A stretch of DNA of 64,000 nucleotides from Salinicola socius (GTDB lineage Bacteria > Pseudomonadota > Gammaproteobacteria > Pseudomonadales > Halomonadaceae): NCBI RefSeq assembly GCF_001937195.1, contig NZ_MSDO01000007.1:62001-126000 (forward strand). The letters are read 5' to 3'. The position numbers and the translations under genes were made by a program. This document shows positions 35,610 through 44,662 of this stretch, in pieces. A model generated the notes under the pieces. It was not told where the DNA came from. It did not search any database and worked only from the letters and a program-made list of their open reading frames with translations. Each line of letters starts with the position of its first letter. Position 1 is the stretch's first letter.

Positions 35610-36169
35610 CTGCCGTGACCGCGACTCTTGTTCATCCTCAACAGGTTCTCGACTTCTGGTTCGAGGAATTGACCCCCAAGGACTGGTTTCGCAAGGACGG
35701 CGAACTGGATCGCGCCATCGCCGCCCGATTCGGCGGCACCCTGGCCGCCGCCGCGCGTTGCGAATGCTGGCCGTGGCGCGAGACGCCTTCCGGCAGACTG
35801 GCGGAGATCCTGGTGCTCGACCAGTTTTCGCGCAACGTGCATCGCGATACCCCGCAAGCTTTCGCCCAGGACCCGCTGGCGCTCGCTCTGGCGCAGGAAG
35901 CGATCGCCGCCGGCGATGACGTCAGGCTGCCCACACGGCAGCGAATCTTCGTCTACATGCCATTCATGCACAGCGAATCATCGATCATTCACGACCGGGC
36001 GACCGTGCTGTTCGACCAGCCCGGCATGGAGGAGCAGATTCGTTTCGAGCGCCGCCACCGCGAGATCATCGAGCGCTTCGGGCGCTACCCGCATCGCAAC
36101 GCGATCCTGGGTCGAGCGTCGACACCGGACGAGACCGAGTTTCTGAGCCAGCCGGGATCGGCCTTTTAA
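35606..36169 (+). CDS. DUF924 family protein
   Basis: Cytosolic protein of 187 residues with the DUF924 (PF06041) pattern: VLDFWFEELTPKDWFRKD at the N-terminus, VLDQFSRNVHRDTPQAFAQD near residue 72, FVYMPFMHSES near 117 and a C-terminal FGRYPHRNAILGRASTPDE. The helical, TPR-like fold has no established biochemical function. It starts at GTG in the stop codon of the MFS gene. Confidence 0.9.
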   Translation: MTAVTATLVHPQQVLDFWFEELTPKDWFRKDGELDRAIAARFGGTLAAAARCECWPWRETPSGRLAEILVLDQFSRNVHRDTPQAFAQDPLALALAQEAIAAGDDVRLPTRQRIFVYMPFMHSESSIIHDRATVLFDQPGMEEQIRFERRHREIIERFGRYPHRNAILGRASTPDETEFLSQPGSAF

Positions 36170-36249
36170 CGGGCCTTGAGCAGGCGAACTTTCTTTTCGG
36201 TCTTTAAACGCGCGCTCATGCGGCCCTGCCATTCATCAGGCGCCAATCC

Positions 36250-36543
36250 ATGACGCCGAAGTTCATGCTGCCGCTGTTCGGCTTCTGCGTCGGCTGGCCG
36301 GATGCCGAGCCCGATCTCAAACCGCGCATGCCGCAGGCGATGCTGGTCCACGAGAACCGCTACCAGCCGGTCGATCCCGCCGTACTGGCCGATTACGATG
36401 GTCAGATCACGCGCTACTACCAGCAGCGCGGCAGCCATCAGCGAGCCGAGATCTGGAGCGCGATGATCCAGCGCCTGATCATCAAGGAAACGCGGCCTTT
36501 CATTCTCGACTATCTGCACCAACAGGGCTGGGCGACGCGTTAG
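36250..36543 (+). pseudogene. nfsA: Remnant of nfsA-type NADPH nitroreductase (C-terminal third only)
   Basis: The 97 codons match the end of oxygen-insensitive nitroreductase NfsA: LPLFGFCVGWP, KPRMPQ, VHENRYQP and the terminal IIKETRPFILDYLHQQGWATR pattern. Full NfsA has about 240 residues. The FMN-binding N-terminus is absent, and upstream sequence in any frame leads directly into the DUF924 gene. The reading frame of the piece is intact, so the loss looks like a clean deletion. It cannot be a working nitroreductase, though a short protein could still be made. Confidence 0.85.
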
Positions 36544-36556
36544 CCCCGGCCAGACG

Positions 36557-37156
36557 TCAACTCACGATGAAGCCCACGCAGGCGGCGGTCGCCAGCCCCA
36601 TCACGCCATTGAAAATGCGCCACGCTCGGGGCGTCTTCAGCAGCTTGCCGATCGCCATGCCAAACCCGGCCCAGCACGAGATGCAGAAGAAGCCGACGAT
36701 CTCCATGAACGCCGACAGTACCAGGGCGTTGGCGAGCAGCGAGCCGCTGGCAGGCATGAAACCGGCAATCAGCGCGATCCCCATCACCCACGCCTTGGGA
36801 TTGACGAACTGGAACACCGCCGCCTGCCAGGCGGTCAGCGGGCGCGCCCCTTCCTTAGCGGTCAGGTCCGGCGGCGGTGCGATGGCGATCTTCCACGCCA
36901 GATAGAGCAGATAGACGGCGCCGATGATCTTGAGACCTTGCTGCAGCAGCGGGAAACGTTCGAACAGCACGCCCAGCCCCAGCGCCACGGCCATGAACAG
37001 CACGAAGCAACCCGCCATGATGCCGAAAATGTGCGGCAACGTGCGGCGATAGCCGTAGAGCGCACCGGAGGCGGTCAGCATCACATTGTTGGGGCCGGGC
37101 GTACCGCACATCGAGACCGAAAACAGCGCCACCGAGAACCACCAGCCAAGCGACAT
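36557..37156 (-). CDS. LysE/RhtB family amino-acid exporter
   Basis: Inner-membrane exporter, 199 residues and about six hydrophobic segments. The N-terminal CGTPGPNNVMLTASGALYG is the LysE/RhtB signature (TPGPN). Such proteins export lysine, homoserine/threonine, cysteine or related amino acids. The ATG overlaps the alanyl-tRNA editing stop by one base (TGATG), so both come from one mRNA. Co-transcription with an Ala-tRNA editing protein and a divergent MocR regulator suggests a role in amino-acid homeostasis. Confidence 0.92.
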   Translation of the reverse strand: MSLGWWFSVALFSVSMCGTPGPNNVMLTASGALYGYRRTLPHIFGIMAGCFVLFMAVALGLGVLFERFPLLQQGLKIIGAVYLLYLAWKIAIAPPPDLTAKEGARPLTAWQAAVFQFVNPKAWVMGIALIAGFMPASGSLLANALVLSAFMEIVGFFCISCWAGFGMAIGKLLKTPRAWRIFNGVMGLATAACVGFIVS

Positions 37157-37932
37157 CACTGGCCACCTCCGGCATTTCCACCCGGCTTGAGCCTATCCGA
37201 CGCCGCCCAGGTGAGCGTGAAGCGACGATTGCGCGCGCCCCGATTCTTGATGCTGGCGACCTGGATCGGGCCGATCTCGACGGTCGAGGCGACGTGGGTG
37301 CCGCCGCAGGGTTGATAGTCGATGTCGCCGATACGCACCATGCGAATCTCGCCGGCGCCGCGTGGAGGGGCCACCGACATCGTCTTAACCAGCTCGGGAT
37401 GCGCGTCGAGCTCGGCTTCGCTGATCCACTCGCTGGTCACCGGATAGTCGGCTGCGATCAGCGCATTGAGCCGCTCGCTCAGCTCCTCCTTGTCGAAGCT
37501 GGCCTCGCCGAGATCGAAATCGAGCCGGCCACGATCGGCACCGATGCTGCCGCCGGTGACGCCATGGGGAACGATCACGGAGAGCAGATGCAGCGCGGTG
37601 TGCATGCGCATGTGGGCATGGCGATGCGCCCAGTCGATCTGCTGGGGGACGCTCTGCCCTGCCTCCAGCCCATGGTTCGGGTCGAGCAGGTGGTGGACCT
37701 GTCCATTGTCGCCCTTGCGCGTGTCATGAACCGTCAAGGTGCGGCCATCGGCGGTGATGAACACGCCCCGGTCCCCCGGCTGTCCGCCACCGTGGGGGTA
37801 GAACAGCGTGGCGTCGGTTACCACGACACCGTCATCCCCAATTGCCCCTGTCGTTGACCCTGTCGTTGACAGCACGGTCGCCAGGCTTTCCCGAGCGTAG
37901 GGCAGTTCGCGGAACGTCAGGACGGTAGACAT
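37156..37932 (-). CDS. Free-standing alanyl-tRNA editing protein (AlaX-like)
   Basis: Trans-editing hydrolase of 258 residues that removes wrongly attached serine or glycine from tRNA-Ala. The zinc-binding motifs HTALHLL (HxxxH) near residue 110 and CGGTHV near 215 are both intact, and the N-terminal DATLFYPHGGGQPGDRG is the alanyl-tRNA-synthetase second-additional-domain element. The ATG giving MSTVLTF follows an AAGAGGTG site. A longer upstream frame runs across the divergent promoter and is not used. Confidence 0.9.
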   Translation of the reverse strand: MSTVLTFRELPYARESLATVLSTTGSTTGAIGDDGVVVTDATLFYPHGGGQPGDRGVFITADGRTLTVHDTRKGDNGQVHHLLDPNHGLEAGQSVPQQIDWAHRHAHMRMHTALHLLSVIVPHGVTGGSIGADRGRLDFDLGEASFDKEELSERLNALIAADYPVTSEWISEAELDAHPELVKTMSVAPPRGAGEIRMVRIGDIDYQPCGGTHVASTVEIGPIQVASIKNRGARNRRFTLTWAASDRLKPGGNAGGGQ

Positions 37933-38011
37933 CGGACACCTCTTCAGAGAATCAATCGATACCCGGGAATCATTTTTCATAAATCGTATGGGTACAATTT
38001 GTTGACTTTGT

Positions 38012-38023
38012 GGCTTTAAAGCC
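38012..38023. promoter_or_regulatory. Palindrome GGCTTTAAAGCC, candidate MocR operator
   Basis: A perfect 12-bp palindrome in the 145-base divergent region between the alaX-lysE pair and the MocR gene. TTGACT (38002-38007) just upstream could be the -35 element for the MocR gene, placing the palindrome over its spacer. Function as an operator is inferred from position. Confidence 0.45.
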
Positions 38024-38077
38024 GAACAATTCGAGCATAATCGCCTTATTTCTTCGGTCAACTCGATTATTGTCACC

Positions 38078-39475
38078 ATGACAATCTGGATCCCTCGGCT
38101 CCCCGGACATGGCCCCCGCTATCGCGAGCTGGCCGACGCCATTGCCGCCGCCGCTGCCAGCGGAGAACTGCCGGCGGGCGCCAAGCTGCCACCGCAACGA
38201 CGCCTGGCAGACGCCCTCGGCGTCACCGTCGGTACGATCACCCGTGCCTACGCGCTCGCCGAACAGCGCGGCGTGGTCAGTGCACGCGTCGGCAGCGGTA
38301 CCTACGTGCGCGACGCCGGTGCGCCCCACCAGGCGTTCGACCACGTCCGTCGCGTCGCGCCGGACAGCGGCATCGTCGATCTCAGCCTGTCGCTGCCGCC
38401 GCCCCACCCACAACGCGAGGCATCGCTGGCCAATGCGATGCGCTCGATTCAGCACGACCCCGAGCTGCTGAGGGCAGCCATCGATTATCAACCCGAAGCG
38501 GGCCAGCACTGGCAGCGAGAGGTGATCGCCGGCTGGCTCGCAACGCTGGGACGCGCCGTCCCGGCGGATGAGCTGTTGATCAATCAGGGCGGCATGCACG
38601 GTATCTACCTGAGTCTGAGCGCCCTGTTGTCGCCCGGCGAACGGCTGGCAGCCGAGCGCCTGACCTATCCGGGCCTGATCAGCGGCCTGCAGCAACTCTC
38701 GCTCAAGAGCGTGGCGGTCGCCCACGACGAGGAAGGCATCGATATCGACGCGTTGGCCCGCGCCTTCGAGCAGCAGCCGTTCCGCGCACTCTACGTCATG
38801 CCCGACTGCCACAATCCGACCACCGCGCGTCTTAGCGAGGCACGCCGGCGGGCGCTGGTGGCGCTGGCGCGGGAGCGTCAGTTCTGGCTGATCGAGGACG
38901 ACATTCATCCTCAGCTCGATGCCGAGCCGGTGACACCGCTCTACCGGCTGGCGCCCGAATGCACGGTGACACTGTTCTCGGTCGCCAAGGTGCTTGGCGG
39001 GGGGCTGCGCGTCGGTGCCATGCGTGCGCCACTGGCGCTGCACGGACGGCTGACGGCGGCGTTGCGGGCCCAGAGCTGGATGCCGCCACCGCTGATGGCG
39101 TCACTGGTCTGTCGCTGGATCGAAAGCGGCGATGCCGAGACGCTGCTGCGCTGGCAGCGCGACGAGCTCGAGTGGCGTTTCGATCATGCCATGGAGAGGC
39201 TGGGGGAGTTCTCCCCGCGCGGTCGCCGCGGTGGGTTCTATCTATGGCTGCCGCTGCCGGGCGAGCTGCGCACCAGCCATGTGGTCGCTCAACTCCAGGC
39301 GCAGCAGGTCAACGTCAGCAGCGCCGAAAGCTTCTGCCTGGGCAGTGTTGCCGCGCCGCAGGCAATCCGCGTCTGTATCAGCGCCGCCGAAAGCCGCGAG
39401 GCGCTGATGCGAGCGCTGGAAACGATCGCCTCGACGTTGGGCGACCCGGATCCGATGCTATGGCAGACCGTGTAG
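38078..39475 (+). CDS. MocR family (GntR-aminotransferase) regulator
   Basis: PLP-dependent regulator of 465 residues. An N-terminal GntR winged helix (RYRELADAIAAAAASGEL to VVSARVGSGTYV, about 14-75) is joined to a fold-type I aminotransferase domain. Lys304 in LFSVAK is the expected PLP-binding lysine, and DCHNPT and EDDIH are the other cofactor motifs. It is divergent from alaX-lysE and is probably their activator or repressor, sensing an amino acid or PLP. It ends two bases from the convergent dehydrogenase. Confidence 0.92.
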   Translation: MTIWIPRLPGHGPRYRELADAIAAAAASGELPAGAKLPPQRRLADALGVTVGTITRAYALAEQRGVVSARVGSGTYVRDAGAPHQAFDHVRRVAPDSGIVDLSLSLPPPHPQREASLANAMRSIQHDPELLRAAIDYQPEAGQHWQREVIAGWLATLGRAVPADELLINQGGMHGIYLSLSALLSPGERLAAERLTYPGLISGLQQLSLKSVAVAHDEEGIDIDALARAFEQQPFRALYVMPDCHNPTTARLSEARRRALVALARERQFWLIEDDIHPQLDAEPVTPLYRLAPECTVTLFSVAKVLGGGLRVGAMRAPLALHGRLTAALRAQSWMPPPLMASLVCRWIESGDAETLLRWQRDELEWRFDHAMERLGEFSPRGRRGGFYLWLPLPGELRTSHVVAQLQAQQVNVSSAESFCLGSVAAPQAIRVCISAAESREALMRALETIASTLGDPDPMLWQTV

Positions 39476-39476
39476 A

Positions 39477-40466
39477 TCAATAGCCCAAGCTCGTATCGAC
39501 TCGATTCTCGAGCGGCCGGTCGTCGAGATAACGTTCGACGTTGGCGAAGAAGAAGCGCAGGCAGCGCGGTACGTAATCGGCGTCGTAGAGTCCGCTGTGC
39601 GGCGTGACGATCAGGTTGCGCGTGGTCCAGTAGGGCGAATCCGCCGCCAGCGGCTCCTCCGGGAACACGTCGAGCACCGCACCGCGCAGTTGACCCGCTT
39701 CCAGCCGTTTCGCCAGCGCGGCCACATCCAGCACCGGGCCTCGCCCGATATTGATCACCCCCGCGCGCGCCGGCATGGCCGCCAGTTCCGCCTCGCCGAC
39801 GATATCGCGAGTATCGGCGGTCAACGGCAGCGTGATCAGCAGAAAATCGGCGCCCGCGAGCGCTTCCTTCAGCCGGCTTTGCGGCAGACTGACATCGGCG
39901 AGGGCGTGATCCCGGCCCGAACGGCTGATGCCGATCACTCTCAGGTTCAGCCGCTTTGCCGCCTCGGCCGCGGCGCTGCCCAGCGCACCCATGCCCAGGA
40001 TCACCACCGTCTTGCCGTCGATGGGCTCGATCGCAGTCTGCGCCCAGTGTTTCTCGCGCTGTTGGGTCACGAAATCCGGCAGCCGGTTGTTGAGCATCAA
40101 CAGTGCCGTCATCGAGAACTCCCGGGCCCGCACCTCGTGATTGCCCTTGGCGTTGGTCACCAGTACCTCGGCGGGCAGGCGGTCCAGGGGAATTCGATCG
40201 ACCCCGGCACTGGTGATATGGATCCAGCGCAACCTGGGCGCCCGTGCCGCCACGTCGGCGATATCCAGCTTGCCCACCAGAATCAGCACCTCGGCATCGG
40301 CCAGCGCCGCATTCAGCGCAGTCTCGTCGTGGCTGAAACTTAGCGTGATACGCGATCCCAGACCCTCGAACTCGCCCAGAATGTCGAGTACGCGCTGATC
40401 GGCGAAGTCCTTCGACTGGCGAAAATCGGGATCGGTGTAGATATGGATATCGAGCGTGGTGGACAT
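39477..40466 (-). CDS. D-2-hydroxyacid dehydrogenase family protein
   Basis: NAD(P)-dependent D-isomer-specific 2-hydroxyacid dehydrogenase, 329 residues. The nucleotide-binding motif is ILGMGALGSAAAE near residue 145, the substrate arginine lies in NIGRGPVLD, the glutamate in DVFPEEPL and the catalytic histidine in TPHSGLY. This is the glyoxylate/hydroxypyruvate-reductase-like branch. The start at the second ATG (MSTTLD) is preferred because AAGGA lies six bases before it; the first ATG overlaps that site. Confidence 0.9.
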   Translation of the reverse strand: MSTTLDIHIYTDPDFRQSKDFADQRVLDILGEFEGLGSRITLSFSHDETALNAALADAEVLILVGKLDIADVAARAPRLRWIHITSAGVDRIPLDRLPAEVLVTNAKGNHEVRAREFSMTALLMLNNRLPDFVTQQREKHWAQTAIEPIDGKTVVILGMGALGSAAAEAAKRLNLRVIGISRSGRDHALADVSLPQSRLKEALAGADFLLITLPLTADTRDIVGEAELAAMPARAGVINIGRGPVLDVAALAKRLEAGQLRGAVLDVFPEEPLAADSPYWTTRNLIVTPHSGLYDADYVPRCLRFFFANVERYLDDRPLENRVDTSLGY

Positions 40467-40638
40467 GGGCATTCCTTATGCGGTTCACGTCGGGTCGGGC
40501 ATGGCATGACAATCAGGCAGATCGCCGGATCATCACCAAGGGTTACCGCAAAATCCCCTAGCCGGCAAATCGTCACTCGCCGAATCGATTAGAATCGGAT
40601 CACTGCGTTCACGCCCGACTTCTTGCCAAGGACCTGCC

Positions 40639-41208
40639 ATGCCTGCCCTGATCCGCCGCCCCTTCGTCTTCCTTCGTCACGGCCAGAGCACCCGCAACCT
40701 CGAACGCCGCATCGGCGGCCAGCATGACGTGGCGCTGACGCCGCAGGGCGAAGACGAAGCGAAGCGCGCAGGCGAGCTGCTGGGGGACATCGACTGGTCG
40801 CTGGCGGTGTCGAGCCCGCTGCAGCGGGCCTACCGCACCGCCGAACTGGCGCTGGGCCGCGCACCGGACCGGATCGTCGATGGGCTGATGGAACGCCACT
40901 GGGGGGACCTCGAAGGCCAGCCGATTCCCGAGACGATCCCGTATACGAGTACGCCGCCTGGTGGCGAATCCTGGCAGACATTCGTCGAGCGCATCGCCAC
41001 CACGCTCAATGCGCTGCTCGACGAAGCCGAGACGCCGCTGATCGTCGGCCATTCGGGGCTGGTCCGCGCCGTGCGTGGCCTGACTCACGGCAGCCCGGCC
41101 GGACCGCGCTCGGCCAATGCGATCCCGCTGTGGATTGCACCGGAAGGCACAGAAAACTGGGTCATCCGCCCCTTCGAGCCGACCGACCGGTTATCGGCTT
41201 GCCGCTGA
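40639..41208 (+). CDS. Histidine phosphatase family protein
   Basis: Phosphoglycerate-mutase-like phosphatase, 189 residues. The catalytic FLRHGQSTRN is near residue 11, ERHWGDLEG near 87 and the second histidine in VGHSGLVRAV near 137. This is the small cytosolic branch (GpmB/CobC-like), with substrates ranging from sugar phosphates to nucleotides. It stands alone upstream of the iron-siderophore genes. No specific function can be assigned. Confidence 0.9.
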   Translation: MPALIRRPFVFLRHGQSTRNLERRIGGQHDVALTPQGEDEAKRAGELLGDIDWSLAVSSPLQRAYRTAELALGRAPDRIVDGLMERHWGDLEGQPIPETIPYTSTPPGGESWQTFVERIATTLNALLDEAETPLIVGHSGLVRAVRGLTHGSPAGPRSANAIPLWIAPEGTENWVIRPFEPTDRLSACR

Positions 41209-41237
41209 CGGCCATTGGCATTGACCCCTGACTCGAC

Positions 41238-41258
41238 ACAAATGATAATGATTCGCTT
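41238..41258 (+). promoter_or_regulatory. Probable Fur box
   Basis: AAATGATAATGATTCGCTTT closely resembles the GATAATGATAATCATTATC consensus, with two GATAAT/GATT hexamers in register. It lies about 25 bases before the siderophore-binding-protein gene, so it probably represses both this gene and the TonB receptor gene when iron is plentiful. Confidence 0.75.
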
Positions 41259-41282
41259 TAATCAACTAGAAGAAAAGCGATC

Positions 41283-42494
41283 ATGGGGTTATCACCGGGC
41301 CGCCGAAACGCGTGGGACACACTCAGGATCTGGCTCAGAATCTGGCTCGGAATCTGGCTCGGTACCGGCTGGCTGACAAGCACGGCCCGGGCGACAGAGT
41401 ATCCGGTGACAGTGACCGATCTCGCCGGGCGCGAGGTGACCCTTGCCGCCGCCCCCGAGCGCCTCTTTCTCGATAATCCGCGCCACCTCTTTGCCCTCGC
41501 GGCACTGTTGCCCGATCCCGTATCACGCATGAGCGGCTGGCGCGGTTCGCTGGAGAGCTTCGACCCCGTGGCGCAGGCGCGCTTCGCGGCGGCCTTCCCC
41601 GCCCTGTCCGATTTGCCGACGCTGGGCAACAACGGCAATGCCATGCCCAGCGCCGAAGCGCTGATCACCCTCGATCCGGATCTGATCGTCGCCGATATCT
41701 CGCGCCATGCCGAGCTGCGCCAGACACCGCTGCTGGATCAACTGGCGGCGCTGCAGATTCCGATCCTGTTCATCGATTTCCGCGAGCATCCTCTCGACGA
41801 CACGCAGCCCTCGCTCGAGCTGCTGGGCCAGGCGCTGGATGCAGAATCGCGCGCCTCCGCCCTGATCACGCGACTGCAATCGGCGACCGCCGCTGTCGAC
41901 GACTGTCTCGATGCCGTCACCCGGCGGCCCAGCGTGCTGATCGATATCGCCCCGGGGCTCAAGGTCGACTGCTGTCGCAGCAACTTCGATTCGGGTCTCG
42001 CCGACCTGGTGGACCATGCCCGGGGCGACAACATCGCCGCCGGCATGAGCCCGGGCACCGAAAACGTACTCAACCCCGAGACCATCCTCGCGCGCGACCC
42101 CGACGTGATCATCGCCACCGCCGCCCAGTGGGCCAAAAGCGGCTCGATTCGGGCCGGCTTCGGTGTCGCGGAAAGCGATACCCAGAGCGACATGGCCGAT
42201 GTCGTGGCCCGCCGACCGGGTTGGTCGGCGCTATCGGCGGTCAACGACGGCGGCTTCCACGCGATCTGGCATGGCTACCACCAGGGGCCGTTCTCGGTGG
42301 TCGCCCTGCAGGCCATCGCCGGCTGGCTGCATCCGCAACAGTGCGGCGCCCTCGATCCGGCAGCGACACGACGCGAACTCTATCGAGACTTCATGCCGAT
42401 CACCGTCGACGGCACGTTCGAGACGACCTATCGCGCGGTTCCTTCATCACCACACTCATCGCCAAATTCATCGCCAAATTCATCGCCACATTGA
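41283..42494 (+). CDS. Iron-siderophore ABC transporter substrate-binding protein
   Basis: Periplasmic binding protein of the FecB/FhuD type (PF01497), 403 residues. The signal region contains the repeated LRIW/LGIW motif, and cleavage is likely near TARATE. VTVTDLAGREVTL and PERLFL open the mature domain; NAMPSAEALITLDPDLIVAD and VLNPETILARDPDVII are the two conserved lobes. It probably works with the TonB receptor encoded next, but permease and ATPase genes are not in the window. The C-terminus ends in an SSPx tandem repeat (SSPH, SSPN, SSPN, SSPH) not usual in the family. Fur regulation is likely. Confidence 0.88.
   Translation: MGLSPGRRNAWDTLRIWLRIWLGIWLGTGWLTSTARATEYPVTVTDLAGREVTLAAAPERLFLDNPRHLFALAALLPDPVSRMSGWRGSLESFDPVAQARFAAAFPALSDLPTLGNNGNAMPSAEALITLDPDLIVADISRHAELRQTPLLDQLAALQIPILFIDFREHPLDDTQPSLELLGQALDAESRASALITRLQSATAAVDDCLDAVTRRPSVLIDIAPGLKVDCCRSNFDSGLADLVDHARGDNIAAGMSPGTENVLNPETILARDPDVIIATAAQWAKSGSIRAGFGVAESDTQSDMADVVARRPGWSALSAVNDGGFHAIWHGYHQGPFSVVALQAIAGWLHPQQCGALDPAATRRELYRDFMPITVDGTFETTYRAVPSSPHSSPNSSPNSSPH
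41322..41357 (+). repeat. 12-nt tandem repeat in the binding-protein signal peptide
   Basis: Three in-frame units, CTCAGGATCTGG, CTCAGAATCTGG and CTCGGAATCTGG, then a diverged CTCGGTACC unit. They code LRIW, LRIW and LGIW, making up the hydrophobic core of the signal peptide. Confidence 0.9.
42444..42491 (+). repeat. 12-nt tandem repeat at the 3' end of the binding-protein gene
   Basis: Four in-frame units of TCATCGCCAAAT type, two of them identical, directly before the stop codon, coding SSPH, SSPN, SSPN, SSPH. The gene thus has different 12-nt tandem repeats at both ends. Confidence 0.92.
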
Positions 42495-42568
42495 ACGCTC
42501 GCCTTCGTCGCGGGCCACGGCCAAAACGTCAGTCAGAAAACGACAATTCAAACCAGGGAACCCACGCC

Positions 42569-44662
42569 ATGCCCCCACGCCGCCTCTCCAGCGCCGCCAC
42601 CTTGGCGGTACTGCTGATAGCCGCCCGAGCCAGTAACGCGGATGACGCTCTTGCACCGATGGTGGTGACCGCCGCCACCGTCCCATCGCAAGCGGAAGGC
42701 TATCAAGCGACGCGCTCGAACCTGGTCAATGGCCGCCCAACCGACTTCCTGAGCCAGGCGCGAACGGTCGACCAGATCAGCTCGCAGATGCTCGAGGATA
42801 TCGGCGCCGATTCGTTGACCGATGCCATGGCCTACATCAACGGCGTGACTCTGGGCAATACCATGGGTGGAACGGAAGCCGGGTTCATCAAACGCGGCTT
42901 CGGCAGTAACAGCGACGGCTCTATTCTGCGCGACGGCATCCGCCAGCCGCGCAATACGTTTGCCACCTTCACCACCGAGCGGGTCGAAGTGCTCAAGGGC
43001 CCGAGTTCGTTTCGCTACGGCATTCAGGAGCCTGGCGGGGTGATCAATCTCGTCAGCAAGAAGCCGCAGTACGAGTGGCAGCGCACCATCAGCGGCAAGG
43101 GCACCTCTTTCGGCGGCGGCAATGCCAGCGTCGACGTCACCGGGCCGCTGGGCGACAGCGGTGCGGCGTTTCGCTTCATCGTCGGGCAGCAGGACGAGGA
43201 GTACTGGCGCGACTTCGGCAGCCATCGTCAGACCGTGGTGGCGCCGTCGCTGAGCTGGGAAGACGACGATACCCGACTGTGGTTCGCCTATGAATATCGT
43301 GATTACGACCTGACCCTGGATCGGGGCACCGCCTTCGTCGATGGCAAGGCGGTCGACGTGCCACGCAAGCGCCGATTCGACGAGAACTGGTCGCGGGTGA
43401 CCGGCCACGATCAGTCGTTCACGGCGCGCTGGGAGCAGGATCTGAACCCGGACTGGACCAGTCGCCTGACCTACGGCTGGAACCGACGCCAGTACGACGA
43501 CGGCCAGCCGCGGGTGCTCAGCGTTGCCGAGGATGGCACTGCCACCCGGCGCGCCGATGCCAATCACGGCTTCGACCGGCGCGTGATCTATACCGCCGCC
43601 GAGCTGCTCGGCGACGTGACCCTGGCCGGCATTCGCCACGAAATGACCGTCGGCATCGATCATGAGCGACGCCGCGACTATCTGGCCGACCGCTATCGCG
43701 GCGCTACCGATACGATCTCGATCTACGACCCCGACGACGGCGACCTGACCCTGGACGGCGCCACCTATCTCGACAGCACCAGCCATCGTCTCGACGAGAT
43801 CGACACCACCGGCGCCTATGTCGACGACAATCTGCACTTAGGCGAACGCTGGATTCTCGGCCTGGGTGGACGTTTTCAGCATACCGAGCAGTATGGCGGT
43901 CAGGGTCGGCCGTTCGTGGTCGAAACCGACACCCAGGATGACGTCTTCCTGCCCCACGCCAGCCTGCTCTACAAGCTGACGCCGCAGACCTCGCTCTACG
44001 CCAGTTACAGCGAATCGTTCGTTCCCAACCAGCCGGATGCCGACACCGGTCAGCGCTTCGATCCGGAAACGGGTCATGGCTGGGAAGCCGGGATCAAGCA
44101 ACGTCTCCTCGGGGATCGGCTGCAGGCTTCACTGGCCTATTTCGAGATCACCAAGGAGAACGTCGTCGTCAGCGACAACGGCGTGTCGCGGGCGGTGGGC
44201 AAGAGCGGTTCGAAAGGGATCGAGCTCTCCGCTCAAGGGGAATTGACCGAGCGGCTATCGGTCCTCGCCAACTATGCCTACACCGATGCCGAAGTGCGCG
44301 ACGATGCGGATGGCGGCACCGAAGGCAACGCGCTGCCCAACGTGGCGCGTCACACCGCGTCGCTGCTGCTATCGCAGGCGCTCGCGGTAAACCCCGATTA
44401 CGGTCGTTGGCGAATCGGCGGCGGCGTGCGCTACGTCGGCAGCCGCGAGGGCGACAGCGACAACAGCTTCAGCCTCGACGACTACACCGTGGCGGACGCC
44501 TTCGTCGCCTGGGACAACCGCTGGCTGGGCGACAACACCCATCTCCAGCTCAACGTCCACAACCTGTTCGACACCACCTACTACCCCTCCAGCGGCGGCG
44601 ATACCCGGGTGGTGGTCGGCGAACCGTTGGAGGTCGCGCTGCAGGCCAGCGTGTCGTTCTAA
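42569..44662 (+). CDS. TonB-dependent siderophore receptor
   Basis: Outer-membrane receptor of 697 residues in the FhuA/FpvA group. The signal peptide ends near SNADD. The TonB-box region is DALAPMVVTAAT, the plug domain spans roughly 55-165 (GFGSNSDGSILRDGIRQPRNTF, VEVLKGPSSFRYGIQEPGGVINLVSKKP), and a beta-barrel ends in VALQASVSF with terminal Phe. It follows the siderophore-binding-protein gene by 74 bases and probably shares the Fur-regulated promoter. The ligand is likely a ferri-siderophore, perhaps exogenous since no biosynthesis genes are seen. Its stop overlaps that of the convergent nitrilase-family gene. Confidence 0.93.
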   Translation: MPPRRLSSAATLAVLLIAARASNADDALAPMVVTAATVPSQAEGYQATRSNLVNGRPTDFLSQARTVDQISSQMLEDIGADSLTDAMAYINGVTLGNTMGGTEAGFIKRGFGSNSDGSILRDGIRQPRNTFATFTTERVEVLKGPSSFRYGIQEPGGVINLVSKKPQYEWQRTISGKGTSFGGGNASVDVTGPLGDSGAAFRFIVGQQDEEYWRDFGSHRQTVVAPSLSWEDDDTRLWFAYEYRDYDLTLDRGTAFVDGKAVDVPRKRRFDENWSRVTGHDQSFTARWEQDLNPDWTSRLTYGWNRRQYDDGQPRVLSVAEDGTATRRADANHGFDRRVIYTAAELLGDVTLAGIRHEMTVGIDHERRRDYLADRYRGATDTISIYDPDDGDLTLDGATYLDSTSHRLDEIDTTGAYVDDNLHLGERWILGLGGRFQHTEQYGGQGRPFVVETDTQDDVFLPHASLLYKLTPQTSLYASYSESFVPNQPDADTGQRFDPETGHGWEAGIKQRLLGDRLQASLAYFEITKENVVVSDNGVSRAVGKSGSKGIELSAQGELTERLSVLANYAYTDAEVRDDADGGTEGNALPNVARHTASLLLSQALAVNPDYGRWRIGGGVRYVGSREGDSDNSFSLDDYTVADAFVAWDNRWLGDNTHLQLNVHNLFDTTYYPSSGGDTRVVVGEPLEVALQASVSF

